From the NCBI RefSeq assembly GCF_003054175.1, contig NZ_QBKN01000015.1, positions 1 to 64,000 of the forward strand: a DNA stretch of 64,000 nucleotides. The letters run 5' to 3'. Below, one piece after another: positions 50,532 through 59,646 of the stretch (position 1 is the first letter of the stretch; each line of letters starts with the position of its first letter). The notes below the pieces were generated by a model. It worked only from the letters and a program-made list of their open reading frames with translations. It was not told the DNA's origin and made no database searches. This stretch comes from Allosediminivita pacifica. Lineage in GTDB: Bacteria > Pseudomonadota > Alphaproteobacteria > Rhodobacterales > Rhodobacteraceae. The position numbers and the translations under genes are program-made.

Positions 50532-51535
50532 CGCGCGCGGCCGAGCTCCTGCTGCAGGGTCGGCAGGGTGTCGCCGGGCATGGGCGTGGCCTCCCACACC
50601 GCGCGGGCAATGGCGCGGGCGAGGCAGATGCTCGCGGCATGGCCGAGCAGGGTGAGCGTTTCCACCGGGTTTTCGACGGGCGTGGCGCCGGTGCTGGCGG
50701 CGAAGACGAGGTCGCCGTCTAGCGGACTGTGCGCGGGCTGGATGGCGCGGGCCATGCCGTCGTGGGCGGCTACGGCCATGCGGTGGCACTGTGCCTTGTC
50801 GAGGGCGGCATCGGTGGCGACAATCGCTATGGTGGTGTTGCCGAGGCTGGCCATGGCGGCGGCCTTGCGGCTGGGCGGCAGGGGCTGAAGGCCCTCGGTC
50901 GGATCGGGGCCGAGCGCGCCGTATTCGCTGGCGATCTCGTAGGGTGCGGCCCAGAAGTGACGGCCCGAGGGGGTCGTGACGCTGCCCATGGGGTTGGTGG
51001 CGACGAGCGCGCCCACGGTGTGATCGCCGACGACCAGGCTGGCCGAGCCGAGGCCGCCCTTGTGCTGCGCGGTCTGGGCGCCGGTGCCGGCGCCGGTCGT
51101 GCCGAGGGCGAAGTCCTGGCGCGCATTGGCGAGGGCGCGGCGGCCGAGGTCGGGGAAGAATCCCTCGTCGTAGGTCTTGTCGCCGCCGTTCAGCAGGTCG
51201 AAGAGGATTGCGGCGGGCACGATGGGGACGCGGGCCGAGAGGACCGGGAAGCCGCGGCCTGCAGCGTGCAGCGCGTGCATGACGCCTTGTGCTGCGGAAA
51301 GGCCGAAGGCGCTGCCGCCCGAGAGCACGAGCGCATCGGCGCCGGGTGCGGTCTTGTCGGGGGCGAGCAGGTCGGTTTCGCGCGTACCGGGGGCGCCGCC
51401 CTGCACCGCGACAGAGGCGGTCATGGGCCGGTCGGCGGTCAGCACCGTGGTGCCGGTGCGGGCGCCGTGGTCCTCGGCATTGCCGACATAGAGGCCGGGG
51501 ATGTCGGTGATGAGGTTGCGGGGGCCGGGGATCAT
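50528..51535 (-). CDS. P1-family (DmpA/S58) N-terminal nucleophile aminopeptidase
   Basis: 335 residues. DmpA/BapA relatives are made as a precursor that self-cleaves before a Ser or Thr nucleophile. Here GNTTIAIVATDAAL places the scissile bond between Asn233 and Thr234, the Asn-Thr variant known in this family. LSGGSAFGL (71-79) and GTTGAGTGAQTAQHKGG are further signature blocks. The family includes beta-aminopeptidases, D-aminopeptidases and pantetheine-type amidases. The ATG at 51535 has an AGGAAGG site. It lies 77 bases after dadA-like gene's end on the same strand, suggesting a functional link. Confidence 0.9.
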   Translation of the reverse strand: MIPGPRNLITDIPGLYVGNAEDHGARTGTTVLTADRPMTASVAVQGGAPGTRETDLLAPDKTAPGADALVLSGGSAFGLSAAQGVMHALHAAGRGFPVLSARVPIVPAAILFDLLNGGDKTYDEGFFPDLGRRALANARQDFALGTTGAGTGAQTAQHKGGLGSASLVVGDHTVGALVATNPMGSVTTPSGRHFWAAPYEIASEYGALGPDPTEGLQPLPPSRKAAAMASLGNTTIAIVATDAALDKAQCHRMAVAAHDGMARAIQPAHSPLDGDLVFAASTGATPVENPVETLTLLGHAASICLARAIARAVWEATPMPGDTLPTLQQELGRAR

Positions 51536-51612
51536 GGGCGTGCCTTCCTGCCTTGGGCGGGAACAGGAAGCACGGGGCATGCGCCGGGTGCAAGCGGCTT
51601 TGGCTGATCCCT

Positions 51613-52881
51613 TCAGCGGAAGCGGGCGGGCGCGAAGGGGGCGGGGTCGAGGGGCGGGGGCGTGCCGCCGATGAGTGCCGCGACGATGGCGCCGGTGATC
51701 GGGGCGGCGACGAGGCCGGAATGGCCGTGGCCGAAGGCGTGGATGACGTCCGGGGTGGCCGTGGCCTGTCCGATCACCGGCAGGCCGTCGGGGGTGGAAG
51801 GGCGATGCCCGTACCAGCGGCGCACCTGCGACGGGTCGATGGTGAGGTCGGGGTAGGTCCGGCGCAGCGTGTCGAGCAGGATATCCGCGCGGCGCCAGTC
51901 GGGGGGCGCGTCGGTGCTGGCCAGTTCCACCTGACCTGCCGCACGCAGTCCGGTGCGGGTGGGCAGGTTTGCCATCTTGCCGCGGCCCGGCATGACCGGT
52001 CGCCGGGGCGCGCCCGGACCCGTGGGAAGCTCCACGTGGTAGCCGCGTTCGCTGACCAGTGGCACCGCATCGCCAAGCTGCGCGGCGAGATCCGCGGAGT
52101 CGATGCCGGCGGCGATGACGGCCGCGGTGCAGGGCTGCTCGCCCTCATTGGTGCGCACCGCGCGGAGGTGTCCATCAGAGCAGGTAAAGCCGGTGGCGCG
52201 GGCGCGAACCAGCCGCGCGCCACGGCGTTCGGCGGCGCCGACGAGCGCCGCGACATAGGCCCCCGGGTCGGTACAATGGGCGCCATCGTCGACCACGGCG
52301 GCAAAGCGGTGGAGCGGACGCAGGGCGGGTTCGAAATCCCAGAGCGCCTCGTCCGAGAGTTCGCGCCAGCGCAGCCCGTTGTAGCGGCGCAGCTGCCAGA
52401 AGGCGGCCTCGTCATCGAATTCGGCGCGGGTTTCGTAGGCGTAGATCAACCCGTCCTGGCGGATCAGCTCGGGGCAGCCTGCGCTGCCAGCAAGCGCCAT
52501 GTGGCGGGCCGCGCCATCGCCCACGAGACCCGCAAGGATGCCCGCCGTGCGGTGCAAGCGGGTCTGGGTCGCGCCGGCGCGCAGGAAGCGGATCAGCCAG
52601 GGAGCGAGCCGCGGCAAGTGGCGCCAGCGGATCGTCAGGGGGCCGGAGGGATCGAGCAGGTAGCCCGGGACCCTGCGCCACAGGCCGGGCACCGACATCG
52701 GGATGCTGGAGGCGGGGCTGAGGAAGCCGCCGTTGCCGTAGCTTGCCGCCTGGGCGCCGCCGGGTCTGTCGGGATCGACCAGGGTGACCTGTCGCCCCGC
52801 GTCGAGAAGCGCATGGGCGGTGCAGGCGCCGATGATTCCCGCGCCGATGACGACAACCTGTCCGGGCCCGTTCTGAGGCAT
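51613..52881 (-). CDS. D-amino-acid dehydrogenase-like FAD oxidoreductase
   Basis: 422 residues. The Rossmann motif VVVIGAGIIGACTAHALLDAG (GxGxxG at 13-18) begins a DadA/DAAO-type fold. YGNGGFLSPASSIPMSVPG matches DadA, and the C-terminal HAFGHGHSGLVAAPITG is the second flavin motif. DadA oxidises D-amino acids to keto acids and ammonia, feeding electrons to the respiratory chain. It is divergent from the LysR gene across 210 bases containing a palindrome. The ATG at 52881 fits the Rossmann start. Confidence 0.88.
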   Translation of the reverse strand: MPQNGPGQVVVIGAGIIGACTAHALLDAGRQVTLVDPDRPGGAQAASYGNGGFLSPASSIPMSVPGLWRRVPGYLLDPSGPLTIRWRHLPRLAPWLIRFLRAGATQTRLHRTAGILAGLVGDGAARHMALAGSAGCPELIRQDGLIYAYETRAEFDDEAAFWQLRRYNGLRWRELSDEALWDFEPALRPLHRFAAVVDDGAHCTDPGAYVAALVGAAERRGARLVRARATGFTCSDGHLRAVRTNEGEQPCTAAVIAAGIDSADLAAQLGDAVPLVSERGYHVELPTGPGAPRRPVMPGRGKMANLPTRTGLRAAGQVELASTDAPPDWRRADILLDTLRRTYPDLTIDPSQVRRWYGHRPSTPDGLPVIGQATATPDVIHAFGHGHSGLVAAPITGAIVAALIGGTPPPLDPAPFAPARFR

Positions 52882-53051
52882 CGCGTGTCTTTCTGTCCCT
52901 GTGCGCCGGGATGGCCGCCGGTGCCGGGGCTTGCCGTTGTTGCGCAATTTGGCGGCAGCGGAGGGCGCATCCGATCACGCGCGTTGCCCCGTTGTGACTG
53001 CGACTCTAGACTGGGGCGATCCCGCGGGGAAAACGTTGAAAACTGGTTCGC

Positions 53052-53070
53052 GCATGAGTTTTGCTCATGC
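53052..53070. promoter_or_regulatory. LysR-type operator 1 between dadA-like gene and lysR
   Basis: GCATGAG (53052-53058)-TTTTG-CTCATGC (53064-53070) is a perfect palindrome with T-N11-A geometry inside ATGAGTTTTGCTCAT, typical for LysR regulators. It lies 21 bases before the lysR GTG, a standard autorepression position, and within the dadA promoter region. Confidence 0.65.
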
Positions 53071-53091
53071 AGCCCTTGCGAAGGAACACAC

Positions 53092-54015
53092 GTGCGCCGC
53101 TTCCTGCCCTCGCTTTCGGCGTTGCAGGCCTTCGAGGCCGCGGCGCGGCATCTCAGCTTCACGCGTGCGGCGGAGGACCTGATGCTGACCCAGAGCGGGA
53201 TCAGCCGGCACATCAACCATCTGGAGACCCAGCTTGGCGTGCGGCTTTTCGAGCGCACGGGGTCGCGGCTGGTGCTGACCGACGCGGGCCGGGTATACGC
53301 CGAGGAGGTGCGGCAGAACCTCGACCGGCTGGAGGAGATTTCGATAGACGCGGTGCGGGGGCGCAAGGCCAGTATGTCGCTCATGCTCGGGGCGCCATCG
53401 GCGCTTGCCGCACGCTGGCTGATGCCGCGGCTGCCGCGGTTCGCGAAGGCCTTTCCGGGGCTTCCGGTCGAGGTGCTCGACCTGCGCGACGGGGCCGAGG
53501 CCGATACCGGCAAGCTCGACATCGCGATCACGCGGGGCGTCGATGCCTGGGGCGAGATGCGGGCCCGCCCCTTGTTTCGCGAGCAGCTTGCGGTTGTGGC
53601 CTCGCCCGGGCTGATGCGCGAGATCGGGCCCGTGGGCGAGTTGCTGGACTGCAACCGGGTGCCGACCCTGCAGAACGCGCGCCGTCCGAGCTTGTGGCTA
53701 GCCTGGCTGCGCGCTTCGGGGGTGCGCTACGAGGGCGCGATCCAGGGGATGCGGTTTTCGCGCAACGAGATGCTGATCCGCGGGGCGGTCGAGGGTCTGG
53801 GGATGGCGGTGGTGCCCTGGCATTACGTGACCCGCGAGCTGGAGGAGGGCAGCCTCGTGCTGCCTTTCGGTGCGCCGGTGCCCTCGGGCGAGACCTACTG
53901 GATCGCGATCCCCGAAACCCGGGCCCACCGGCCCGAGCTGCAGGCGGTGCGCGACTGGCTGCTAGGCGAGGCCCGCAGCGCTGCGGCTGGTTGTGCCAGT
54001 ACGGCCTCGGCATGA
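53092..54015 (+). CDS. LysR-family transcriptional regulator, GcvA-like
   Basis: 307 residues from the GTG at 53092, preceded by AAGGA. The N-terminal winged helix-turn-helix (about 22-41, SFTRAAEDLMLTQSGISRHI) is followed by the effector-binding domain with the GcvA-type LDLRDG and LLDCNRVPTLQN blocks. It is divergent from the dadA-like gene and upstream of a peptide ABC importer. The operator palindrome before it is repeated, nearly unchanged, over its stop codon in front of the importer, so both flanks are probably under its control. Confidence 0.9.
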   Translation: MRRFLPSLSALQAFEAAARHLSFTRAAEDLMLTQSGISRHINHLETQLGVRLFERTGSRLVLTDAGRVYAEEVRQNLDRLEEISIDAVRGRKASMSLMLGAPSALAARWLMPRLPRFAKAFPGLPVEVLDLRDGAEADTGKLDIAITRGVDAWGEMRARPLFREQLAVVASPGLMREIGPVGELLDCNRVPTLQNARRPSLWLAWLRASGVRYEGAIQGMRFSRNEMLIRGAVEGLGMAVVPWHYVTRELEEGSLVLPFGAPVPSGETYWIAIPETRAHRPELQAVRDWLLGEARSAAAGCASTASA

Positions 54016-54026
54016 TCAAAACTCAT
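54010..54026. promoter_or_regulatory. LysR-type operator 2 before the peptide ABC operon
   Basis: GCATGATCAAAACTCAT, whose complement ATGAGTTTTGATCATGC matches 16 of 17 bases of the site at 53054-53070. It overlaps the lysR stop codon and lies 224 bases before the importer's first gene. The rest of this 234-base gap shows nothing clear. Confidence 0.6.
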
Positions 54027-54249
54027 CGCCGGACCACTTTTCCGGGCTTCCGGCAACTGTCGGGCGCCGATAGCATCCTGCGAGGTCGCGACGAACGCAG
54101 GACGGCTGCCGGCAACCCCGCGGAGACGGGCGCCGGGAAGTTGGCGTTTGGCGGTCCGGGGTGGTGAACCTGTCCCGGCCGGCGGCGGCAGCAGACCCGG
54201 GGCGCACTCCGGCAAAGAACAAAAGCACGCTTCGACAGGGGATAGATTG

Positions 54250-55734
54250 ATGACTTTCAGAGTTCTGGCGATGAGCGCGGGCCTTGCCGCCCTCTTCATG
54301 TCGGCGTCGGGCGGCTCCGTCTCGGCGCAGGCGATCACCATTGCCATCGGGTCGGAGCCCTCGACGCTCGACCCGCAGCTGCGCGACGACGGCGGCGAAC
54401 GGCAGGTCAACGACAACATCTACGAGGCGCTGATGGCGCGCACGCCCGAGGGCGAGCTGATCGAGGGGCTGGCCGCAGCCGCGCCCGAGCAGATCGACGA
54501 GACCACATGGCAGTTCACGCTTCGCGAAGGTGTGACCTTCCACAACGGCGCGCCTTTCAACGCCGACGCGGTGGTGGCCTCGGTCGAGCGGGTGATCGAC
54601 CCCGAGAACAACTCTGAGCAGATGGCCTATTTTGGCACCATCGCCGGGGCCGAAAAGGTCGACGACATGACCGTCATTATCCTGACCTCGGGGCCGGACC
54701 CGATCCTGCCGTCGCGGATGTACTGGATGAAGATGATCGACCCCGGCTATGCCGCCGAGGGCGACCTGGCCAGCGCGCCGGTGGGCACCGGGCCCTACAT
54801 GTTCGAAAGCTGGGACCGCGGCACCGAGCTCGAGCTTGCCGCCTACCCCGACTACTGGGGCGGCGAGCCCGAGATCGACGAGGTGACCTACCGCTTCGTG
54901 CCCGAGCCCGGAACGCGGCTTTCGGGCCTCATGGCCGGTGAATTCGACGTCATCACCAACCTGCTGCCCGAGTTCACCTCGACCGTGCCGAAGTTCGCGG
55001 CCGTGCCGGGACTGGAAACCTCGGTCTTCGTGCTGGGCACCGACAACGAGGTGACGCAGGACCCCAAGGTGCGCGAGGCCCTGAACCTCGCCATCGACCG
55101 CGAGGCCATGGTGCAGGCGCTGTTCATGGGCTACGCGAGCATCGCCAAGGGCACCCACGTGAACCCGGCGGCCTTCGGCTTCAACGACGATCTCGACTAC
55201 TACGACTACGATCCCGAGCGGGCGCGGGCGCTCATCGAGGAGGCCGATGCCGTGGGCGCGCCGCTGGTCGTCGTGGGCGAATCCGGCCGCTGGCTGAAGG
55301 ACCGGGAGCAAATCGAGGCGGTCGCCGCCTACTGGGCCGAGACCGGGCTGGACGTGACCACCGACATCCAGGAATTCTCGCAATACCTCGACAGCCTGAT
55401 GGGCGACGGGCCGCGCCCCGACGCGATCTTCATCGCCAACTCGAACGAGCTGCTGGACGCGGACCGCGAGACATCCTTCATCTACCACATGGACGGGGCC
55501 GCGGCGTCGAACTCGGACGCGGAAATGGCCGAGATGATCGACGAGGCCCGGGTCGAGACGGACGAGGACGCGCGGCAGGCGCTTTACGACGAGATCCTGA
55601 AACGCGCGCATGACCGCAACTACACGGTGCCGCTGTTCAACCTTCAGGACATCTACGGCATGTCCGAGCGGATGGAATGGCAACCGCGCACCGACGCCAA
55701 GCTGATCATCAGCGAGATGTCGGTCTCCGAGTGA
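54250..55734 (+). CDS. Peptide/nickel-type ABC transporter substrate-binding protein
   Basis: 494 residues, with a signal peptide cleaved after VSA at residue 26. The mature SBP_bac_5 protein starts QAITIAIGSEPSTLDPQLRD, then has YEALMARTPEGELIEGLA and VGTGPYMFESWDRG. It binds di- or oligopeptides, or related solutes, in the periplasm. First gene of a five-gene operon. The ATG at 54250 has an AGGGGA site. Context with a P1 aminopeptidase and a DadA-like oxidase suggests peptides containing D- or beta-amino acids. Confidence 0.93.
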   Translation: MTFRVLAMSAGLAALFMSASGGSVSAQAITIAIGSEPSTLDPQLRDDGGERQVNDNIYEALMARTPEGELIEGLAAAAPEQIDETTWQFTLREGVTFHNGAPFNADAVVASVERVIDPENNSEQMAYFGTIAGAEKVDDMTVIILTSGPDPILPSRMYWMKMIDPGYAAEGDLASAPVGTGPYMFESWDRGTELELAAYPDYWGGEPEIDEVTYRFVPEPGTRLSGLMAGEFDVITNLLPEFTSTVPKFAAVPGLETSVFVLGTDNEVTQDPKVREALNLAIDREAMVQALFMGYASIAKGTHVNPAAFGFNDDLDYYDYDPERARALIEEADAVGAPLVVVGESGRWLKDREQIEAVAAYWAETGLDVTTDIQEFSQYLDSLMGDGPRPDAIFIANSNELLDADRETSFIYHMDGAAASNSDAEMAEMIDEARVETDEDARQALYDEILKRAHDRNYTVPLFNLQDIYGMSERMEWQPRTDAKLIISEMSVSE

Positions 55735-55792
55735 GCGACCGCAATGACCGGGGCGGGCCACCCGCCCCGGCACGTCCCGGGACCAGTGACGC

Positions 55793-56713
55793 TTGACCGA
55801 CTTCATCCTCCGACGCCTGTTCCAGGGGTTCCTCGTCGTCTTCGGCGTGACCACGGTGGTCTTCGTCATCACGCGGCTGGCCGGTGATCCGGTGTCGCTG
55901 ATGCTGCCGCTAAGCGCCTCGGACGAACAGCGGGCTGCCTTCGCCGCGCAGATCGGGCTGGACCAGCCGATCTGGGTGCAGTTCCTGCGCTTCGCGGGCG
56001 ATGTCGCGCTGCTCGATTTCGGCGACAGCCTGTGGCAGCGGCGCCCGGCCATGGAGGTGGTCTTCGAGCGCCTTCCCAACACCGCGCTGCTGATTGCCGC
56101 GGGCCTCGGCACGGCGGTGGTGCTGTCGATCCCGCTGGGGGCCATCGCGGCGCTGCGCCCCGGGGGATTAGCCGATCGGCTGACCACCTCGATCAGCCTG
56201 CTGGGCCTCGCCATGCCGCAGTTCTGGCTGGGGCTGATGGCGATCATGATCTTCTCGGTCACGCTGAAATGGCTGCCGACGTCGGGCATCGGGACGCCCG
56301 CGCACCTCGTGCTGCCCGCGCTGACGCTGGCGATGACGCCGCTGGCGCGCTTCACCATGATGGTGCGCGCGGCCATGATCGACGAGATGAACACGCAATA
56401 CGTCAAGACCGCCCGCGCCAAGGGGCTGGGCCTCGGGCGCATCCTGCGCGTGCACACGCTGCGCAACATCATGGTGCCCTTCCTGTCGATCTCGGGGTGG
56501 GAGCTGATCACGACGCTCTCGGGCTATACCGTGGTGGTCGAGACGGTCTTTGGCTGGCCCGGGCTGGGCCTGACGGCCGTGCAGGCGATCCAGCGCGGCG
56601 ACCTGTTCCTGGTGCAGGCTATCGTCTTTTCCATCGCGCTGATGATCGTCTGCATCGGCATCCTGATGGACGTGCTGTCGAAGATGATCGACCCGCGCAT
56701 CGAGCTGAACTGA
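55793..56713 (+). CDS. Peptide ABC transporter permease, DppB type
   Basis: 306 residues with six membrane segments. It starts with the conserved DppB N-terminus FILRRLFQGFLVVFGVTTVVF and carries the ATPase-coupling EAA loop with NTQYVKTARAKGLG. It is read from a TTG at 55793, the only start that keeps this N-terminal region; the ribosome site is weak, so the exact start is uncertain. Its stop overlaps the ATG of the second permease. Confidence 0.92.
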   Translation: MTDFILRRLFQGFLVVFGVTTVVFVITRLAGDPVSLMLPLSASDEQRAAFAAQIGLDQPIWVQFLRFAGDVALLDFGDSLWQRRPAMEVVFERLPNTALLIAAGLGTAVVLSIPLGAIAALRPGGLADRLTTSISLLGLAMPQFWLGLMAIMIFSVTLKWLPTSGIGTPAHLVLPALTLAMTPLARFTMMVRAAMIDEMNTQYVKTARAKGLGLGRILRVHTLRNIMVPFLSISGWELITTLSGYTVVVETVFGWPGLGLTAVQAIQRGDLFLVQAIVFSIALMIVCIGILMDVLSKMIDPRIELN

Positions 56714-57639
56714 TGACGCAGGCAAGGCCCCACCGACCGCTCCGCGCCCTTCTGGCCGAGCTCTGGCAGGACAAGCCCGCGGCGCTGGGGCTGGCCGTGA
56801 TTCTCGCCATCGTCGCCATGGCAATCCTTGCCCCGCTGGTGGCGCCCTACGATCCCGCCGACCAGTCGATCCTGTCGCGGCTGACGCCGCCGGTCTGGAA
56901 TGATCGCGGAAGCTGGGAGCACATCCTCGGGACAGACAACCTTGGCCGTGACGTTTTCAGTCGGCTGATCTGGGGTGCGCGCACGACGCTGACCATCGGC
57001 GGGCTGACCTGCCTGATCGCGGCGGGCATCGGCACGGTGGTCGGGCTCTGGGCCGGCTTCATGGGCGGGCGGACGGATTCCGTGCTGATGCGGCTGGTGG
57101 ACATCCAGGTGTCCTTTCCGGGCATCCTTCTGATTCTGCTGGTGGTCGGCGTCCTTGGCCCCGGCATGTGGACGCTCATCATCGTGCTGTCGGTGACCAA
57201 CTGGATGGTCTACGCGCGGCTCGTGCGCAGCGTCGTGTCCTCCACGCGGCAGACACCCTATGTCGAGGCGGCCGAGGTCATCGGCTGCCGCCCCTCGCGG
57301 GTGATCTTCGTGCACATCCTGCCCAACCTCGTGTCGCCGCTGCTGACGCTGCTGATCCTCGAGTTCACCAACATCGTGCTGGCCGAGGCGGCGGTCTCCT
57401 TCCTCGGCTTCGGGGTGCAGCCACCCGACACCTCCTGGGGGCTCGATGTGGCCTCGGGGCGGGATTACCTCTTTATCGCGTGGTGGCTGGTGACCTTCCC
57501 GGGGCTGGCCATCGTCGCGACGGTGCTGTCGATCAACCTCTTCGCCAACTGGCTGCGGGTGACGACCGACCCCGAGGAGCGCGAGAAGCGCCACGCCCGC
57601 ACCGTGGCCGCGCGGCGCAGGCGGAGGGGCACGGCATGA
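56713..57639 (+). CDS. Peptide ABC transporter permease, DppC type
   Basis: 308 residues. N-terminal cytoplasmic segment, first membrane helix near 28-46, then the conserved GTDNLGRDVFSRLIWGARTTL and the EAA loop with PYVEAAEVIGCRPSRVIF. LGFGVQPPDTSWG is a DppC hallmark. It pairs with the preceding DppB-type permease. Overlaps both neighbours by 1-4 bases. The tail is Arg-rich. Confidence 0.94.
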   Translation: MTQARPHRPLRALLAELWQDKPAALGLAVILAIVAMAILAPLVAPYDPADQSILSRLTPPVWNDRGSWEHILGTDNLGRDVFSRLIWGARTTLTIGGLTCLIAAGIGTVVGLWAGFMGGRTDSVLMRLVDIQVSFPGILLILLVVGVLGPGMWTLIIVLSVTNWMVYARLVRSVVSSTRQTPYVEAAEVIGCRPSRVIFVHILPNLVSPLLTLLILEFTNIVLAEAAVSFLGFGVQPPDTSWGLDVASGRDYLFIAWWLVTFPGLAIVATVLSINLFANWLRVTTDPEEREKRHARTVAARRRRRGTA

Positions 57640-58625
57640 ACGATCCCCTGCTCGAGATCGACGACCTCCGGGTCGACTTCGACACGCGCGCCGGGCTGGT
57701 GCAGGCGGTGCGCGGCGTCTCACTGACGCTCGGGCGCGGCGAGACGCTGGGGCTCGTCGGCGAAAGCGGCTCGGGCAAGAGCGTGACCGCGCAGGCCGTG
57801 ATGGGGCTGATCGACGTGCCGGGGCGGATTGCCGGTGGCGCGGTGCGCTGGAATGGCATGCCGCTGGTGGGCGAAGGCGTGCGGCGCAGGCCCCGCCGGA
57901 TCTGGGGGCGCGAGATCACGATGATCTTCCAGAACCCCATGACCTCTCTCAACCCGCTGATGACGGTGGGCGCGCAGCTGGGCGAGGTGATCCACCTCTA
58001 CCTCGGCCTGCGCGGCGCCGCGGCGCGCACCCGCGCGGCCGAGCTGCTGGACGCGGTGGGGATCTCGGGCGCCTCGCGCCGCCTCGACCAGTACCCGCAC
58101 GAGTTCTCGGGCGGGATGCGGCAGCGGGTGATGATCGCCATGGCCATCGCGAGCGAGCCGCGCCTGCTGATCGCGGACGAACCCACCACCGCGCTCGACG
58201 TGACAATCCAGGCGCAGATCCTCGAACTGCTGGCGGGATTGCAGGAAAAGCTCGGCCTTTCGATCATCCTCATCACCCACGACCTTGGCATCGTGGCGGG
58301 GCTCTGCCACCGGGTGGCGGTGATGTACGCGGGCCAGATCGTGGAAACCGGCACGGTCGACGACATCTTTGCCCGCCCCGGGCACCCCTACACGCAGGGG
58401 CTCATCCGCTCGACCCCGCGGCTCGACGCGGTGGAGGACCGGCTGGTCTCCATCGACGGCACGCCCCCGGGGCTGCGGACCCCGCCCGAGGGCTGTGCCT
58501 TCCGGCCGCGCTGCCCCGCCGCGCAGGCGGCGTGCCATGCGCCGCAGCGCCTGGCATCGCACGGCGCGGGCCATGTCGCCTGCTGCCGGGCCGGGGTCGA
58601 CGCCTGGGACGTGGGCGCCGCATGA
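57636..58625 (+). CDS. Peptide ABC transporter ATPase, DppD type
   Basis: 329 residues. Walker A GESGSGKS (42-49), signature FSGGMRQRV, Walker B LLIADEP and the oligopeptide-type C-terminal cysteine cluster in GCAFRPRCPAAQAACHAP, which in relatives binds an FeS cluster. With the DppF-type ATPase it powers import. It overlaps the DppC-type gene by four bases and the DppF-type gene by four. Confidence 0.94.
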   Translation: MNDPLLEIDDLRVDFDTRAGLVQAVRGVSLTLGRGETLGLVGESGSGKSVTAQAVMGLIDVPGRIAGGAVRWNGMPLVGEGVRRRPRRIWGREITMIFQNPMTSLNPLMTVGAQLGEVIHLYLGLRGAAARTRAAELLDAVGISGASRRLDQYPHEFSGGMRQRVMIAMAIASEPRLLIADEPTTALDVTIQAQILELLAGLQEKLGLSIILITHDLGIVAGLCHRVAVMYAGQIVETGTVDDIFARPGHPYTQGLIRSTPRLDAVEDRLVSIDGTPPGLRTPPEGCAFRPRCPAAQAACHAPQRLASHGAGHVACCRAGVDAWDVGAA

Positions 58626-59635
58626 CACGCGATCCCGCCCTTTCCGTCGACGGCCTTTCGGTCGATTACCCGCTGTCCTCGGGCGGGCTGTTCCGGCGCG
58701 CGCGATCGGTGACGGCGGTCAGCGACGTGTCCCTTCAGATCGCTCCGGGCGAGACGCTGGGGCTGGTCGGAGAATCCGGGTCGGGCAAGACCACCGTGGG
58801 ACGGGCGATCCTGCGCCGGGTGCCGGCCTCGGCGGGACGGATCAGTTTCGAAGGGAAGGACATCACCCACCTTCGCGGGGACGCCCTGCGCAAGTTGCGG
58901 GCGCGGATGCAGTTGATCCTGCAGGACCCCTACACCTCGCTCAACCCGCGCATGACCGTGGCCGACATCGTGGCCGAACCGCTGCTGGTCCACGGACTTG
59001 TCGCATCGCGGGCCGAAGCGGCGCGCGAGGTGCGCGGACTGCTCGACCGCGTGGGCATGCCCGCCGACGCCGCCGACCGCTATCCCCACAGCTTCTCCGG
59101 CGGCCAACGCCAGAGGATCGGCATCGCCCGCGCGCTGGCGCTGAAGCCCTCGCTCATCGTCGCGGACGAACCGGTGTCGGCGCTCGATGTCTCGGTCCGG
59201 GCGCAGGTGGTGAACCTGATGCAGGACCTGCAGCGCGAGCTTGGCATCGCCTTCCTGTTCATCGCGCATGACCTCGCCATCGTGCGGCACATCTCGCACC
59301 GGGTGGCGATCATGTATGCCGGGCGCATCGTCGAGGTCGCCCCGCGCGAGGCGATCTATGAGCGTCCCGTGCACCCCTATACCGAAGCGTTGCTGTCGGC
59401 GGTTCCGGTGGCCGATCCGCCGGTGCAGCGCGCGCGCCGCCGCATCATCCACCCGGGCGAGGCGGTGGACATTGCCGACCCGCCCTCGGGCTGCCGCTTC
59501 CACCCCCGATGCCCCATCGCCACCGAGCGTTGCCGTGACGAGGTGCCGCCGCTGGAGCCGAAGGCGGAGGGACACATGGCCGCCTGCTGGAACCGGGGGG
59601 GCGTGATGGGGCTGCGGATGAAGGTGCATTCTTGA
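58622..59635 (+). CDS. Peptide ABC transporter ATPase, DppF type
   Basis: 337 residues. Walker A GESGSGKTT (50-58), signature SFSGGQRQRIGIARALAL, Walker B LIVADEP and the C-terminal GCRFHPRCPIATERC cysteine motif. It completes the importer. Its final codons contain the strong AGGAGG ribosome site of the following SDR gene, 11 bases away, so the SDR belongs to the same transcript. Confidence 0.94.
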   Translation: MTRDPALSVDGLSVDYPLSSGGLFRRARSVTAVSDVSLQIAPGETLGLVGESGSGKTTVGRAILRRVPASAGRISFEGKDITHLRGDALRKLRARMQLILQDPYTSLNPRMTVADIVAEPLLVHGLVASRAEAAREVRGLLDRVGMPADAADRYPHSFSGGQRQRIGIARALALKPSLIVADEPVSALDVSVRAQVVNLMQDLQRELGIAFLFIAHDLAIVRHISHRVAIMYAGRIVEVAPREAIYERPVHPYTEALLSAVPVADPPVQRARRRIIHPGEAVDIADPPSGCRFHPRCPIATERCRDEVPPLEPKAEGHMAACWNRGGVMGLRMKVHS

Positions 59636-59646
59636 GGAGGACGGGC

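Noticed and set aside
54016-56511. An 831-codon open frame antisense to the peptide importer genes
   Set aside because: It crosses three well-supported plus-strand features and shows no recognisable motif.
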